Shown here piece by piece: positions 27,132 through 38,164 of a DNA stretch of 64,000 nt (within the stretch, counting starts at the first letter, position 1; every line of letters begins with the position of its first letter). The stretch is from positions 806,001-870,000 of the forward strand of contig NZ_LANS01000001.1 in NCBI RefSeq assembly GCF_000964685.1. The letters are read 5' to 3'. Under the pieces are notes generated by a model. It searched no databases. It was not told the origin of the DNA and worked only from the letters and a program-made list of their open reading frames with translations. The position numbers and the translations under genes were made by a program. Source of the DNA: Anaplasma phagocytophilum str. Webster (GTDB lineage: Bacteria; Pseudomonadota; Alphaproteobacteria; Rickettsiales; Anaplasmataceae).

Positions 27132-28220
27132 GTTGAGCCGGAAGATCATCATAAACACCATCACCAACAACACGATGGTAGAAGCCACCCGCAAAAGCCG
27201 AGATTTCATGAGAAAGCTGATAACTCAACCCAGCTTTTAACCTATAAGCAAGTTTAGGAGTGATATTATAAACACCATCCGTATTAGTCGCAGATTAGCT
27301 TCCTCTCGAAGTACAGATAACCTCTGGAAAGTTTTAGAGGAGATTCTTAGATAGCAAGTATTTCATGCTGGGTAAGAGTATAAAGCCACTGTACTGATCT
27401 ACTAGGTATGGAGAATCGCTGATCGTAGTCTGTTTCGGAGTGATGCAGCTCCAATTTTGCCTAGTGACTTGCTGTGAGCATATAGGGTCGAAGCCCAACG
27501 GATTGTGATATGCCCATCAACCACGCCCACGAAGTTACCACCGAGCCCGACGCAAGCATAAGGAACAACACCTAAACCTTCACTAAGAAGATCATAACAA
27601 GCATTGACCATCACAGAAGTAGAAGAAACCGCCCTAATCTCAACCACTTCCCCACCTTCAATAGTTTTAGCTAGTAACCCAGCTACTATGGTTTTTTCAT
27701 CATGATTAAGCTCTTGTACTAGGTCTTTAGCTACAGCTTTGGCGTTGTCGTTAGGTTGAGGCTTTGTGTTAGTATTTCCCGATTTCTCCCTTGAAGTAGG
27801 CCAATTCCTATTACCATCCGCTTTTAGCGTCTCTCTTACAAAGTCTTTTAAAGACTGCACGGTACCCGACCCATTGGCGTTGTGTCCAGCCTTCTCTCCA
27901 CAAACCGCAACCGTACTTTGACCGCTAGTATTATTATCCGTTTCTTCCCCATACTTGGCATAGGTGCCGCTACTGTCACCAGCCTTCCGCTTCGTCCTAC
28001 AAATCTTCCCATCAATCTCGGAATGAGAAATCTCCACTGCCTTAGCAAACTGAACGATATCTTTACCGGAGGTTTTGGCAAGAGCAGCAGAAAGCTTATC
28101 AGTCTGTCCAGTAACAACATCATAAGCTAACTCCTTAGCTAGTAGATATACTGTATCTACTTCATCCTCTCTAATAATACTCTTCTTCTATCCCTTATAC
28201 CATTGGTCTTGTTTTTAATA
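27132..28220 (-). pseudogene. p44: Silent p44/msp2 donor 3, with interrupted 3' domain
   Basis: This copy extends further 3' than its neighbours. After the 5' flank and core (SEIDGKICRTKRKAG to NRNWPTSREKSG) it continues through [20 protein letters not shown] and [12 protein letters not shown] 245-bp insert (27261-27511) with stops follows. The constant C-terminal domain then resumes as ITPKLAYRLKAGLSYQLS to GDGVYDDLPAQ. The 5' end has a frameshift near the KGIRDSG segment. There is no start codon. Confidence 0.92.
27261..27511. repeat. p44-associated insert, copy 1 (about 245 bp, ATATCAC flanks)
   Basis: Read on the minus strand, the insert splits the p44 sequence GHIT/PKLAYRL. ATATCAC (GTGATAT on the plus strand) stands at both ends, at 27505-27511 and 27260-27266, as a 7-base direct duplication. 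The interior is closely related to 33797-34040. No long frame and no convincing terminal inverted repeat. Confidence 0.7.
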
Positions 28221-28368
28221 ATAAGAGTTACCGTGTATGCTCTTATTACATCTACATAGAGATTCATAGGTAATGGGCATACTTACCAGTGTCTCAGAAA
28301 CAGAAGGATATCCTTACGATGCAGTATTTAAGTTATATACTTGCGGTATAACTCCCAATACCTCAAAA

Positions 28369-28965
28369 TCACCAGCATACCCGGAGTTCAAGCGCCATCA
28401 CAGAAGTAGAAGAAACTGCCCTTATTTCAACAACCTCACCCCCTTCAATAGTTTTAGCTAGTAGCCCAGCTACTATGGTTTTTTCGTCACGATTAAGCGC
28501 TACTAGGTCCGTGGCTACGGCTTTGGCGTTGTCGTTAGTCTTCAACCCAGTCCCGCTTGAAGTAGGCCAGTTTTTACTTTCATTTTCTACTAGGGTTTTG
28601 GCTACAAATTCCTTAAGAAACTCTTGTGTATTATTCGTGCCGCTCGAGCCACCTTCGTCTCCACACAGTGAGGTTTCAGGGTTGCTGCTCTTATTAGTCG
28701 TGGCAGCATACTTCGCATATCTAGTACCACCACTGTCCTTCCTCGTCGCACAAACCTTCTTATTAATATCGGGGTGAGAAATTCCAACAACAGCATTGGC
28801 AAATTTAACAAAGTCCTTACCGGAGGTTTTGGCCAGAGCAGCGGCAAGGTTATCAGTCTGCCCAGTAACAACATCATAAGCTAACTCCTTAGCTAGTAGA
28901 TATACTGTATCTGCTTCATCTTCCTTACTACCACTATCTCTAATACCCTTGGTCTTCCTTTTTAA
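28369..28965 (-). pseudogene. p44: Silent p44/msp2 donor 4
   Basis: This donor keeps an uninterrupted frame from [20 protein letters not shown] through the core ([15 protein letters not shown] to [11 protein letters not shown]) to the 3' flank and the LELRVCW tail. Its frame runs upstream into unrelated spacer to 29088, so that ATG is not a P44 start. The core ends are of the LCGDE/NWPTS type. Confidence 0.92.
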
Positions 28966-29088
28966 TAATAAGGAGTGACTACGTAGGCTATCGATATACC
29001 TAGCGATGCACACGCAGTGTGTATACTCTATATACAAAAATTGTACCACATCACTGTAATGCTCAGTTTTACGACTTATCAACATCAT

Positions 29089-30043
29089 ATGATGCGGCTG
29101 TACATGGAATTTAAAAGAATCATGTCACGATTTCTTCTAAAAACTGTCATTATTAGCTCAAACTACTGACAGTATTAGCCTTGAAAGCCGTTATTATAGT
29201 CATAAAGGCGAGATATATACCGAAATACATTTTGCGTTGATCTGGAATTTCTCTCCGTAAAACATTGCATATTTTTAGAACAGATACCTGCCGAATCTAT
29301 GTTCTTACACTATCAGAATTGAAAAGTATAAAAAGCACTCAGCATATAGCGCTATCCGACAACCAGGAACCCATAGTTGCATCAAAACAGGCTACACCGT
29401 TAGTTATGTATCCCTAGATTTAACTGAAGATACAAATCCTGTATTCCATTTATTTTGTACAACCTACTCTATCCAAGAATTAAGTAATGCAGCATACGTG
29501 CTTCTAAGGCACTACCCCACGCATGATATAAGACCAAAAAGGGCGCGACACCCTACACGCAGGACGCAACACTGCGAATGATCATACCTATTGTGAACTT
29601 AACTAAAGACAGAAACATTGAAAGCGTATCTGCGATACCACAGATACTAATGACTTCCCTTCTCTCGACTATCACCGTTGATGATCAAAACTGCGAATTC
29701 TTTTTAAGAATGCGTGCTCATACACAAGATCTACAACTTCCAGAGTTACAGATTGAAAGAGAAATGTGGTACATATCCGTAAAATGCAGGCAAACACCAT
29801 GAGTTGTACATTTTCCATGCAATCAACAAGCTACATCCAGATAAATAACCCCAGCAGAATATATCAATATGCCTACCTGGCACTTGATCTCTTCACAAAT
29901 TTTTGATCACAACTACCTTACTTTTCAAAACTTCCCTAAGCGCTATTAAGTTCACTGTCTGACTCATGCATACGTCAAGGGATAAGAAGCATACATCTTA
30001 CATGCGCATAATGCTCTTCAGTCATGCTGATGTACTTGTAGTG
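29089..30043. other. Gene-free stretch between p44 donors and metG
   Basis: No gene is supported on either strand. A 74-codon plus-strand frame (29578-29802) lacks a ribosome site and recognisable domains. No repeat shared with the rest of the window was noticed. Confidence 0.45.
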
Positions 30044-31585
30044 CTATACATCATCCATATCAAACTTGGAGAATATAGGTACTGCTTTTGGGAGTACTCT
30101 ACCTGTACATAGTTCTGCAATATGCTCAAACTTTCTCTTCTCTACAGGTACAGCAATTTGCTCTAATAGCTTCTCAGATGTCACAGGAAGAAATGGCTGT
30201 AACAGCAACCCTATACACTTTATGTATTCTAATAATTTGAACAGTACAGCTTCCGCTAAGGCAGTATCTTCCTTAAATAGCTTCCAAGGCGCTTTTACAG
30301 CTATATACTCATTCGCTGTAGAAGATACACCTATTATAAATTTTAGAGCCTCAAAGAAGCGGCGCTCCTCTACATAGACCCTATATTGTTCCAAAATCCC
30401 CTGATAATCGGGAAGGGCTTCATCACCACACATGAGCTTCATATCTACAGAAGGAACTTTTCCTTCACACCACTTATGTACCAAGGTGACAGTTCTTTGG
30501 ACCAAATTACCAATATTATTGGCCAAATCACAGTTTACACGCTCCTTTAGCCTCTTAGCGCTGAAGCTAGCATCATTCCCTATGGGAGTCTCACTAAGCA
30601 AAAAGTAGCGTACGTTATCCAAGCCATACTCATTTATTATCGTAAGCGGACATATCACATTCCCCAACGATTTGGAGATCTTCTGCCCTTCATTCAACCA
30701 CCAACCATGCGCTACAACTTGTTTAGGCAATGGTAACCCTGCAGCCATCAACAAGGCAGGCCAGTAAACCGCATGAAATTTCAGTATATCTTTACCTACA
30801 ACATGCACTACATGGGAATTTTCACCACACCAAAAGTTGTTATAGTCCTCAGCATCCTCGTTAGGAAACCCCACTAATGCCAAATAATTAGAAAGGGCAT
30901 CTACCCATACATAAATCAAATGCTCTGGATCACCTGGGACACCTATGCCCCAAGAAAGATGTGCTTTCGAACGTGAAACTGACAAATCTCTCAATCCCGA
31001 CTTCACAAAGCTTATGACTTCACTCAGCTTCCCTTCTGGCACAACAAAACGAGGATTATCCTGATATAACTGCAGAAGAGCTTCCTGCCATTCTGATAAC
31101 TTAAAAAAATACCCTGGCTCTTCTAACCACGTAACTTCCGCTCCGGTTGGAGCTTTACCATCAATTAAATCACGCTCTTGATAAAAAGTCTCATCACGAA
31201 CTGAATAGAAACCAGCATAACTCCCCTTGTATATCTGCCCCCTACTATATAGGCGATCCCATAACGCTACTACGGCATCTTTATGCCTACTTTCCGTGGT
31301 ACGAATAAAGTCATCAGCACAAAAACCAGACTTGTGGACTAATTCCCTAAACGACTCACTAACCTCGTCAACAAACTGCAATACTGGAGTACCACGTTTA
31401 CGGGCAGTTTCTTCTATTTTCTGGCCATGCTCATCTGTTCCGGTAGTAAACTTTACATTATCACCATCCAGACGCTTAAACCTTGCAAGAACATCTGATA
31501 TAAGCGTGGTATAAAAGTGCCCAATGTGGGGAACATCGTTCACATAATATATGGGCGTGGTAACACAGAAGTGCTTACTTGACAT
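30044..31585 (-). CDS. metG: Methionyl-tRNA synthetase
   Basis: Class I synthetase charging both initiator and elongator tRNA(Met). At 513 residues it is the short form with the catalytic Rossmann fold and anticodon-binding helices, without the C-terminal dimerisation domain. Motifs: the HIGH box as PHIGHFYT near residue 20, GTDEHGQKIEETA, and the KMSKS loop as KISKSLGNV near residue 305. WVDALSNYLA and HVVGKDILKFHAVYWPA are also characteristic. The zinc knuckle is not obvious, consistent with the zinc-free subgroup. It is a single gene between two p44 donor clusters. Confidence 0.97.
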   Translation of the reverse strand: MSSKHFCVTTPIYYVNDVPHIGHFYTTLISDVLARFKRLDGDNVKFTTGTDEHGQKIEETARKRGTPVLQFVDEVSESFRELVHKSGFCADDFIRTTESRHKDAVVALWDRLYSRGQIYKGSYAGFYSVRDETFYQERDLIDGKAPTGAEVTWLEEPGYFFKLSEWQEALLQLYQDNPRFVVPEGKLSEVISFVKSGLRDLSVSRSKAHLSWGIGVPGDPEHLIYVWVDALSNYLALVGFPNEDAEDYNNFWCGENSHVVHVVGKDILKFHAVYWPALLMAAGLPLPKQVVAHGWWLNEGQKISKSLGNVICPLTIINEYGLDNVRYFLLSETPIGNDASFSAKRLKERVNCDLANNIGNLVQRTVTLVHKWCEGKVPSVDMKLMCGDEALPDYQGILEQYRVYVEERRFFEALKFIIGVSSTANEYIAVKAPWKLFKEDTALAEAVLFKLLEYIKCIGLLLQPFLPVTSEKLLEQIAVPVEKRKFEHIAELCTGRVLPKAVPIFSKFDMDDV

Positions 31586-32401
31586 TGTACAATCCTTACA
31601 GACAAGAGTTAATTAAAGAGCTGTGGAACGCATTGTATAAGCATTTGAGTACCTTCGCAAGGAGGGTAGTAACAGCTCCGGTACGAGGGGCAATCACGGT
31701 AGATAAAGGTTAACCCAATCATGCAAGCCTTCTTAGCTAGTACCTTGAGATAGGAATTATGATTCAGGCTATACAGCAAGAAACTCGATAATAGAAATCA
31801 ACAGCAAGTTTAGAAAAAATTACGCCCTGTTAGAAGTAGTTGCGCATCATAACAAATTTTTCAGGACTTTATAAGTGCAAGACAATGGCAATGCAGGCAG
31901 TGTGTAGATCTAGCGGTGCATCTTATAGCGTATTTCAAAGAGTAAGACTCAAATACATAGCAGTAGCTAAGGATATGATATTCTTAGCTGTGGGAGCAAC
32001 CTTAACTAGGAAATCCACCAAAAGGCTATACCTTGGATTAGGTAATCTCAGGCTCTAATTACATGATATAAACAGGCTGAAAATTAAGGGAGTATATCTG
32101 AATCAAAGTATAGTTTGGTGTATTTCGGATAATGTCAGGCAACTTTGAGAATGCTCCAAGAATTCTCTACTATTGGATAAATGGCACAGGCCACCTTAAA
32201 CCTGTTACTGGGTATTAGGTTTATATCTTGTTCTGTAGCGCTAGTATCTGATCCATTTATGAATTTATTTAGGAATTGGTTGTCTCGGGGGTCTATTATC
32301 AAGGTAAGGACATAGTGCATTATTATGCTAGGTAACGAACTGCATGTGATGTGTATCTATCGTCTATATAACACTAAAGCTAACACCAACTTTTTAATTC
32401 A
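31586..32401. other. Intergenic between metG and p44 donor 5
   Basis: No supported gene. Two short frames of 61-72 codons (31840-32058 plus, 32135-32320 minus) have no recognised domain. A decayed gene cannot be excluded. Confidence 0.4.
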
Positions 32402-32448
32402 ATGGTTTCGGCTATATATCTCCGGAACATATTGAGTTGCGGCAGTAT

Positions 32449-32945
32449 TATTAGAGAGTATGAAGCAGATACAGTATATCTACTAGCTAAGGAGTTAGCT
32501 TATGATGTTGTTACTGGGCAGACTGATAACCTTGCCGCTGCTCTTGCCAAGACCTCGGGGAAAGACATCGTTCAGTTTGCCAATGCTGTGAAAATTTCTA
32601 GCCCTGACATCGATGGGAAGGTTTGTAATGGGAGTCATGCGACTGGCACTAGTAACGCTACAGCAGGGTATCAAGCTGAGCCTAGTGGTACAACTTACAC
32701 GGCACAGTGTAGCAATTTGAAAAGTGGGGCTCTGGGGCAAAAGTCTTTTAGTGTATTCGTTAAGGATGTAGATCTACATAACAAGAATTGGCCTACGGGA
32801 AGAATATATGATAGTAGTGCCAAAGACGGTACACCGAATGGTAACGCCAAAGCCGTAGCTAAAGACCTAGTACAGGAGCTAACCCCTGAAGAAAAAACCA
32901 TAGTAGCTGGGTTACTAGCTAAAACTATTGAAGGTGGCGAGGTTT
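32449..32945 (+). pseudogene. p44: Silent p44/msp2 donor 5
   Basis: Plus-strand donor: [36 protein letters not shown], core [16 protein letters not shown] to [12 protein letters not shown], then [13 protein letters not shown] and [19 protein letters not shown]. Constant sequence stops at GGEV, earlier than in other donors, and an unrelated CDCSFLRH tail leads to the stop. The upstream ATG at 32402 lies in non-P44 sequence. Confidence 0.92.
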
Positions 32946-33114
32946 GTGATTGTAGTTTTCTAAGACATTAGGAAGTTACACCGATAGAATCTCATAGCGA
33001 AGGTGTTGCCTCTATATTGCACTATGAAGATCTCTTCCAGTCTCAAAAACACTGGGAAGTATGCCCATTATCTTGAATCGCGCGCTATACCAGGAGCTTA
33101 TACAATAACTCTTA

Positions 33115-34302
33115 TTATTAAAAGGAAGACTAAGGGTATTAGAGATAGTGGAAGTAAGGAAGATGAAGCTGATACAGTATATCTACTAGCTAAGGAGTTA
33201 GCTTATGATGTTGTTACTGGGCAGACTGATAACCTTGCTGCTGCTCTTGCCAAAACCTCTGGTAAGGATATTGTTCAGTTTGCTAAAGCCGTGGAGATTT
33301 CTGCCCCTAATATTGATAAGAAGGTTTGTAATGGGACTCATGCTAAGGGGGAGGATAATAACAGTCCTACGGCGTACAGTGCAGACATGAAAACAAGTGC
33401 GACGAATAAAACAGCACAGTGCAGTGGTTTAAATGCCCCTGGGGGACAAAAGTTTAGCTCATTCGTAAAAGGTGTAGGGCTACCTGATAACAAGCATTGG
33501 CCTACGGGGAGTTATTCGAAGAGTGGCAGTACTCCAACACAGAATGAGCAAAATAGCAACGCCAAAGCCGTAGCCACAGACCTAACAAAACTAACCCCTG
33601 AAGAAAAAACCATAGTAGCAGGGTTACTAGCTAAAACTATTGAAGGGGGTGAGGTCGTTGAGATAAGGGCAGTTTCTTCTACTTCTGTGATGGTTAATGC
33701 TTGTTATGATCTTCTTAGTGAAGGTTTAGGCGTTGTTCCTTATGCTTGCGTGGGTCTTGGTGGGAACTTCGTGGGCGTGGTTGATGGGCATATCACAAAC
33801 CACTCCATCTCTGACCCTGTATGCACTAGCAAGTAACTAGGCAAAATTATTGCTGCATCACTTTGAAACAAACTACGATCAGCAATGTTCAATACTTAGC
33901 AGGTCTGTACAGTGGCTTTACACTCTTACCCAGCATGAAATACTTGCTATCTAAGAATCTCCTCTAAAACTTTCCAGAGGTTATCTGTACTTTGAGGGAA
34001 GCTAATCTGTGGCTAATGAGGATGGTGTCTAGAATATCACTCCTAAGCTTGCTTATAGGTTAAAGGCTGGGTTGAGTTATCAGCTTTCTCCTGAAATCTC
34101 TGCTTTTGTAGGTGGTTTCTATCATCGGTTTGTTGGTTATGGTGTTTATGATGATCTTCCGGCTCAACGTCTTGTAGATGATACTAGTCCGGCGGGTCGT
34201 ACTAAGGATACTGCTATTGCTAACTTCTCCATGGCCTATGTTGGTGCATCATTTCAGCCATATTACGCAGTTCTTCTAGTAGAACTGTATGAGTATCGAT
34301 AA
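33115..34302 (+). pseudogene. p44: Silent p44/msp2 donor 6, with interrupted 3' domain
   Basis: It reads [20 protein letters not shown], the [16 protein letters not shown] core to [13 protein letters not shown], the 3' flank, and [20 protein letters not shown] to VVDGHIT. The 244-bp insert (33797-34040) follows. The C-terminal constant domain then runs from PKLAYRLKAGLSYQLSPEIS to DTAIANFSMAYVGASF, departing from the normal GVRFAF end. It is the most complete P44 copy in the window but lacks the signal peptide and N-terminal domain. Confidence 0.92.
33797..34040. repeat. p44-associated insert, copy 2 (244 bp, ATATCAC flanks)
   Basis: ATATCAC occurs at 33790-33796 and again at 34034-34040, bracketing the extra sequence. 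Removing one period restores the normal GHIT-PKLAYRL junction. The interior matches copy 1 (27261-27511), for example TTGCTATCTAAGAATCTCCT and AGAGGTTATCTGTACTT. Confidence 0.75.
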
Positions 34303-34512
34303 AAAGATATACGACGCAGCATGCTCTGAAAAAGTGACAGGGTGAACAGCAGTGCAGCATACATTAGCCTGTCTGTATCAGTGTGCAATATGTTACAAAA
34401 CTACTAGGATCATTCTTTTAACACCTATCGGGTTCATCAAGAAAATGAGTGCATACGTGACGGCAAGCGCTAAAACGCTAAAGCTGATGCATCACATTAA
34501 AATGTGTTGACG

Positions 34513-35208
34513 TTAGACCTTCCAAGCACTGTAAAGTGTGGCGATTCCCCCGCATACGTTCTTATGCGTGATTTTGAAAAACCCGGCGTCTGCAACTTCG
34601 GAAGAGAATTGTTTTTGTGTGGGAAAAGCTCTTATGCTTTCAACTAAGTAGGAATATGCATCAATATCCCCGGCTACTATTTTGCCAATTTTCGGTATAA
34701 CAAAGAAAGAATACAGGTCATAAGCTGTTTTGAATGCACTGTCTTCGAGTATAGGAGAAAACTCCAAGCATAAAAACCTACCACATGGTTTCAGTACTCG
34801 ATATGCCTCCTTTAGAGCAGCTTGTCTGTCAGGTATATTCCTTATACCAAAGGCTATTGTGTAGTAGTCAAACGCATTATCAGGAAAGGGCAAGCACTCA
34901 CCACTGGCACATACCCAATTGATAGAAAGTTGCCCGCAGTCGATAGACTTCTTTCTCCCGACATTAAGCATTTCCTGATTGATATCACATACTGTAATGC
35001 TCAAACCTCCACGTTGTTGCAAAGCACGTAGGGCTATATCTCCTGTGCCACCTGCCACATCTAATAATGTTCCGGAGTGCTTCACTATTCTGCTGCACAA
35101 CTCGCGCTTCCATAACCTGTGTAGGCCGAAACTCATGATGTCATTCATCACGTCGTAACGCGATGCCACAGAAGAAAAAACCCTATTTACCTCAGCTTGC
35201 GTAGCCAT
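34513..35208 (-). CDS. ubiE: Ubiquinone/menaquinone C-methyltransferase UbiE
   Basis: SAM-dependent C-methyltransferase of ubiquinone synthesis. The 231-residue product has VASRYDVMNDIMSFGLHRLWK at the N-terminus, the SAM-binding LLDVAGGTGDIALRAL, ASGECLPFPDNAFDYYTIAFG, and RNIPDRQAALKEAYRVLKPCGRFLCLEFS split over two motifs, all family signatures. It begins 5 bases after hslU and is the last gene of an hslV-hslU-ubiE operon. Quinone made here feeds the oxidase encoded at 22-25 kb. Confidence 0.95.
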   Translation of the reverse strand: MATQAEVNRVFSSVASRYDVMNDIMSFGLHRLWKRELCSRIVKHSGTLLDVAGGTGDIALRALQQRGGLSITVCDINQEMLNVGRKKSIDCGQLSINWVCASGECLPFPDNAFDYYTIAFGIRNIPDRQAALKEAYRVLKPCGRFLCLEFSPILEDSAFKTAYDLYSFFVIPKIGKIVAGDIDAYSYLVESIRAFPTQKQFSSEVADAGFFKITHKNVCGGIATLYSAWKV

Positions 35209-35213
35209 TTTTA

Positions 35214-36689
35214 CTACAGTATAAACTTGGAAAGATCTAATTGCTTCGAAATATCCTCCAGCCTTTCCCGTACATGCTTTTCGTCTATCACGAAGGTTTG
35301 ACCACTGTTTTCAGAAGCATTGTAGCTGATATCTTCCATTAGCTTTTCCATGATGGTATGAAGCCTTCTCGCACCGATGTTTTCCACTTCTCTGTTTACA
35401 GTTGAAGCTATTTTAGCAATGGCAAATATGCCGTCCTCAGTGAATTCTACCGTAACACCTTCGGTTTCCAGCAATGCGCGATACTGTTTCAACAGATTAG
35501 CCTCTGGCTCTGTTAGGATACGCACTAGGTCATCTCTGCTTAAAGGCTGCAGCTCTACTCTGATAGGCAAACGACCTTGAAGCTCTGGCAGTAGGTCTGA
35601 AGGCTTTGCTAGATGGAACGCACCGGAAGCTATAAATAGGACATGGTCAGTAGTTACGGTACCATACTTAGTGCTTACACTTGTGCCTTCTAGCAATGGC
35701 AGAAGATCACGCTGCACACCCTCTCTATTTACTTCACCGCGTACTTCTGTTCTTGCAGCAATTTTATCAATCTCATCTAAAAAGACTATTCCCTCGTTGC
35801 TAGCAATGTGCAATGCTTCGCGTACTATCTTATCTTCGTCAATCAGCTTCTCGGTTTCTTCGTCTAGGAGAATCTCGCGAGCCTCTTTTACAGTGGTACT
35901 AATGGTTCTTGAGAGTTTGTTCCCTCCTAGAACCTTCTGCACTATCTCATTGATATTCATAATGCCGACCTGCCCGCCCGGCATTCCTGGAACGTCAAAC
36001 GAAGGGGGCATGCTCTTGCGATTATCTTTAACATTGATAGATATTTCAGAGTTTTCGTACTCTCCTGCGCGGAGTTTATGCCGGAAAGCGTTTTTGGTTT
36101 CCTCCGATGCATCTGCTCCTACAAGGCAGTTAAGGATAATATCTTCAGCAGACTTCCGTGCTTGCTTTCTGACAACTTTTCTATACTTTTCCTTAACTAA
36201 TAACACTGCTCGGTCCACTAGGTCGCGCATTATGGAATCAACATCACGGCCAACGTAACCTATTTCGGTAAATTTGGTAGCTTCCACCTTTATAAACGGT
36301 GCTTGAGCTAGTTTAGCTAAACGACGAGCTATTTCTGTTTTTCCAACCCCAGTGTGCCCTATCATCAGTATATTTTTCGGGATGATTTCATCTCTTAAGG
36401 GTTGAGGTACGCGATTGCGACGCCAACGGCTCCTAAGAGCATTCGCAACTGCACGCTTTGCTTCAGTTTGCCCAACTATGAACCTATCCAGTTCTTTTGT
36501 TATCTGCTTCGGAGATAGGTCACGAATTTCACATTCAGCATCCTCATCATCCTCTTCGGGGAATTCTTCTGCACCATCGCCACAATCCTGATCTAGCGTT
36601 ACTTTTTCTTCCTGAATACTTCCAGAAACTAAATCATCCCCTTCAGACGGTGCATTACAAGCAAGTACACCTAACTCACGTGAGTACAT
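35214..36689 (-). CDS. hslU: HslU, ATPase subunit of the HslUV protease
   Basis: HslU is a hexameric AAA+ unfoldase that feeds substrates to HslV. Walker A GHTGVGKTEIARRLAK lies near residue 110 and Walker B GIVFLDEIDKIAAR near 310. The pore motif GYVGRDVDSI and the C-terminal LSKFIL end, which inserts into HslV, are present. At 491 residues it is longer than the usual ~440-450 because of an acidic N-terminal extension of about 50 residues (EEFPEEDDEDAECE region). It follows hslV by 4 bases. Confidence 0.96.
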   Translation of the reverse strand: MYSRELGVLACNAPSEGDDLVSGSIQEEKVTLDQDCGDGAEEFPEEDDEDAECEIRDLSPKQITKELDRFIVGQTEAKRAVANALRSRWRRNRVPQPLRDEIIPKNILMIGHTGVGKTEIARRLAKLAQAPFIKVEATKFTEIGYVGRDVDSIMRDLVDRAVLLVKEKYRKVVRKQARKSAEDIILNCLVGADASEETKNAFRHKLRAGEYENSEISINVKDNRKSMPPSFDVPGMPGGQVGIMNINEIVQKVLGGNKLSRTISTTVKEAREILLDEETEKLIDEDKIVREALHIASNEGIVFLDEIDKIAARTEVRGEVNREGVQRDLLPLLEGTSVSTKYGTVTTDHVLFIASGAFHLAKPSDLLPELQGRLPIRVELQPLSRDDLVRILTEPEANLLKQYRALLETEGVTVEFTEDGIFAIAKIASTVNREVENIGARRLHTIMEKLMEDISYNASENSGQTFVIDEKHVRERLEDISKQLDLSKFIL

Positions 36690-36693
36690 AATA

Positions 36694-37263
36694 TCAACCC
36701 TCTATCTTTTCCATAACAATGTTATTGTTAGTGTATATGCAAATTTCTGCGGCAATTGCCATGGATTTTGCAACTATATATTCCAAAGGCATAGCAGGTG
36801 CAAACTCATCTTGCGCTGCACACAATGCCCTAGCAGCTGCTAGGGCGAGGTTACCCCCTGAGCCAATTGCAGCTATACCATTTTCTGGTTCCAATACATC
36901 CCCGCCGCCGGATATTACCAAAGATACTGACTTATCAGCAACGATCATCATTGCTTCCAAGCGTCTTAAGTATTTGTCCTGACGCCAGTCCTTAGCCAAC
37001 TCTACACATGCACGCATTAACTGACCAGGGTGTTTTTCTAGCTTACCTTCTAGCCTTTCAAATAGGGTAAACGCATCGGCAGTTGCGCCAGCGAAACCAG
37101 TGATGACTGTATTGGAAGCTAGACGTTTTATCTTTCTTGCAGAAGTTTTCATGATTGTAGATCCCAAAGTCACCTGGCCATCGCCTGCTACTATTACACT
37201 ATTCCCCCTTCTTATCGACAAGATTGTAGTACCGTACATCTTGCGGTCGTCTGTGTGATCCAT
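36694..37263 (-). CDS. hslV: HslV, peptidase subunit of the HslUV protease
   Basis: Threonine peptidase forming the double hexamer core of HslUV. The 189-residue product has a short propeptide ending MYG, after which Thr12 starts the mature protein ([20 protein letters not shown]). Lys and Ser/Asp partners follow, with [20 protein letters not shown] typical. An AAGGAGA ribosome site lies about 8 bases upstream of the ATG. It is the first gene of the hslV-hslU-ubiE operon. Confidence 0.96.
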   Translation of the reverse strand: MDHTDDRKMYGTTILSIRRGNSVIVAGDGQVTLGSTIMKTSARKIKRLASNTVITGFAGATADAFTLFERLEGKLEKHPGQLMRACVELAKDWRQDKYLRRLEAMMIVADKSVSLVISGGGDVLEPENGIAAIGSGGNLALAAARALCAAQDEFAPAMPLEYIVAKSMAIAAEICIYTNNNIVMEKIEG

Positions 37264-38149
37264 TTGTATATCTCCTTGGCTATATTGTGTCCAACTTGAG
37301 TTGAAAATTCGCGCTAATTTTAGCGAATAATTATCATAGACTCACTGATATTGCACTTCATTAAAAAAAACATGTATTAAACTGGCTTGCAGGTTATTGT
37401 TTAGTGTTGTTTAAGTCTATTCTCTTTTGCACTGCGCCTTGTAATATTGCAACGTGAATCTGCTATCAAGGCGATATCTTTGTAGAGACAGGATGTGAGC
37501 ATTATAAGTTCAGCAGCTTAGGTGAGTTGAAACCTGCAGATTCTTGCGGAAAAAACTAGGTAATCTTATACACAGACATTAGCTATTAGAGCAATAGCGG
37601 CCGTATTGGAGTGTGTGATATGTTGAATTTTCACTACACATTTATAAAACGCATGACGTAGGTATTTTGATTTCTACACTAGCTTTTGCACAAGTTATCT
37701 GGTATATTGAAAGTGGGTTGTGTGTTCCAACAGTAGGCATCTGTAAACCTTGCTCCCACGCTTTGGTGTGGCATGATGCTCATCAAGTGGTTATGCGTTG
37801 TAGATCGTGTGCCCTGAAAATTGTGGGTGACGCTTGTATAATTTGGCATAAAAATGTACTTGTGTGTTGTGGAGTTATGGTATAGATTCCGCGTACTCGG
37901 AGTTCGTCCGGGGTTTCCCTTGGGGGGTTTATTTTTTCCTTACGGTGATGTGTGGCGCTTGTGAGTTTTGTGGATCGGGTAGGCTCTGTTGCGCCGAGTG
38001 TTGAGGACGTGGATCTTCAGTAGTGTGGTTTTGTGGATAGGCGCTTTGTTTCCCGTAAGTTTGTGATATTCGTCCTTTGCCTTTGTTATGAGCAGGGTTA
38101 GTGATGTCACTGCTATGGGGGATTTAGGGGGTTATACTTTTTAGGTTTA
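37264..38149. other. Intergenic between hslV and rho, with a palindrome
   Basis: No supported gene in about 880 bases between divergent genes. CGCTAA (37312-37317) and TTAGCG (37320-37325) form a 14-base palindrome about 50 bases upstream of hslV and may be regulatory. A 72-codon Cys-rich plus-strand frame (37667-37885) has no domain or ribosome site. Confidence 0.4.
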
Positions 38150-38164
38150 GTGAAGAGAGTTGGT

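Noticed and set aside
35671-36258. 195-codon frame antisense to hslU
   Set aside because: It lies wholly inside a well-supported gene and is Ser-rich in the way of a shadow frame.
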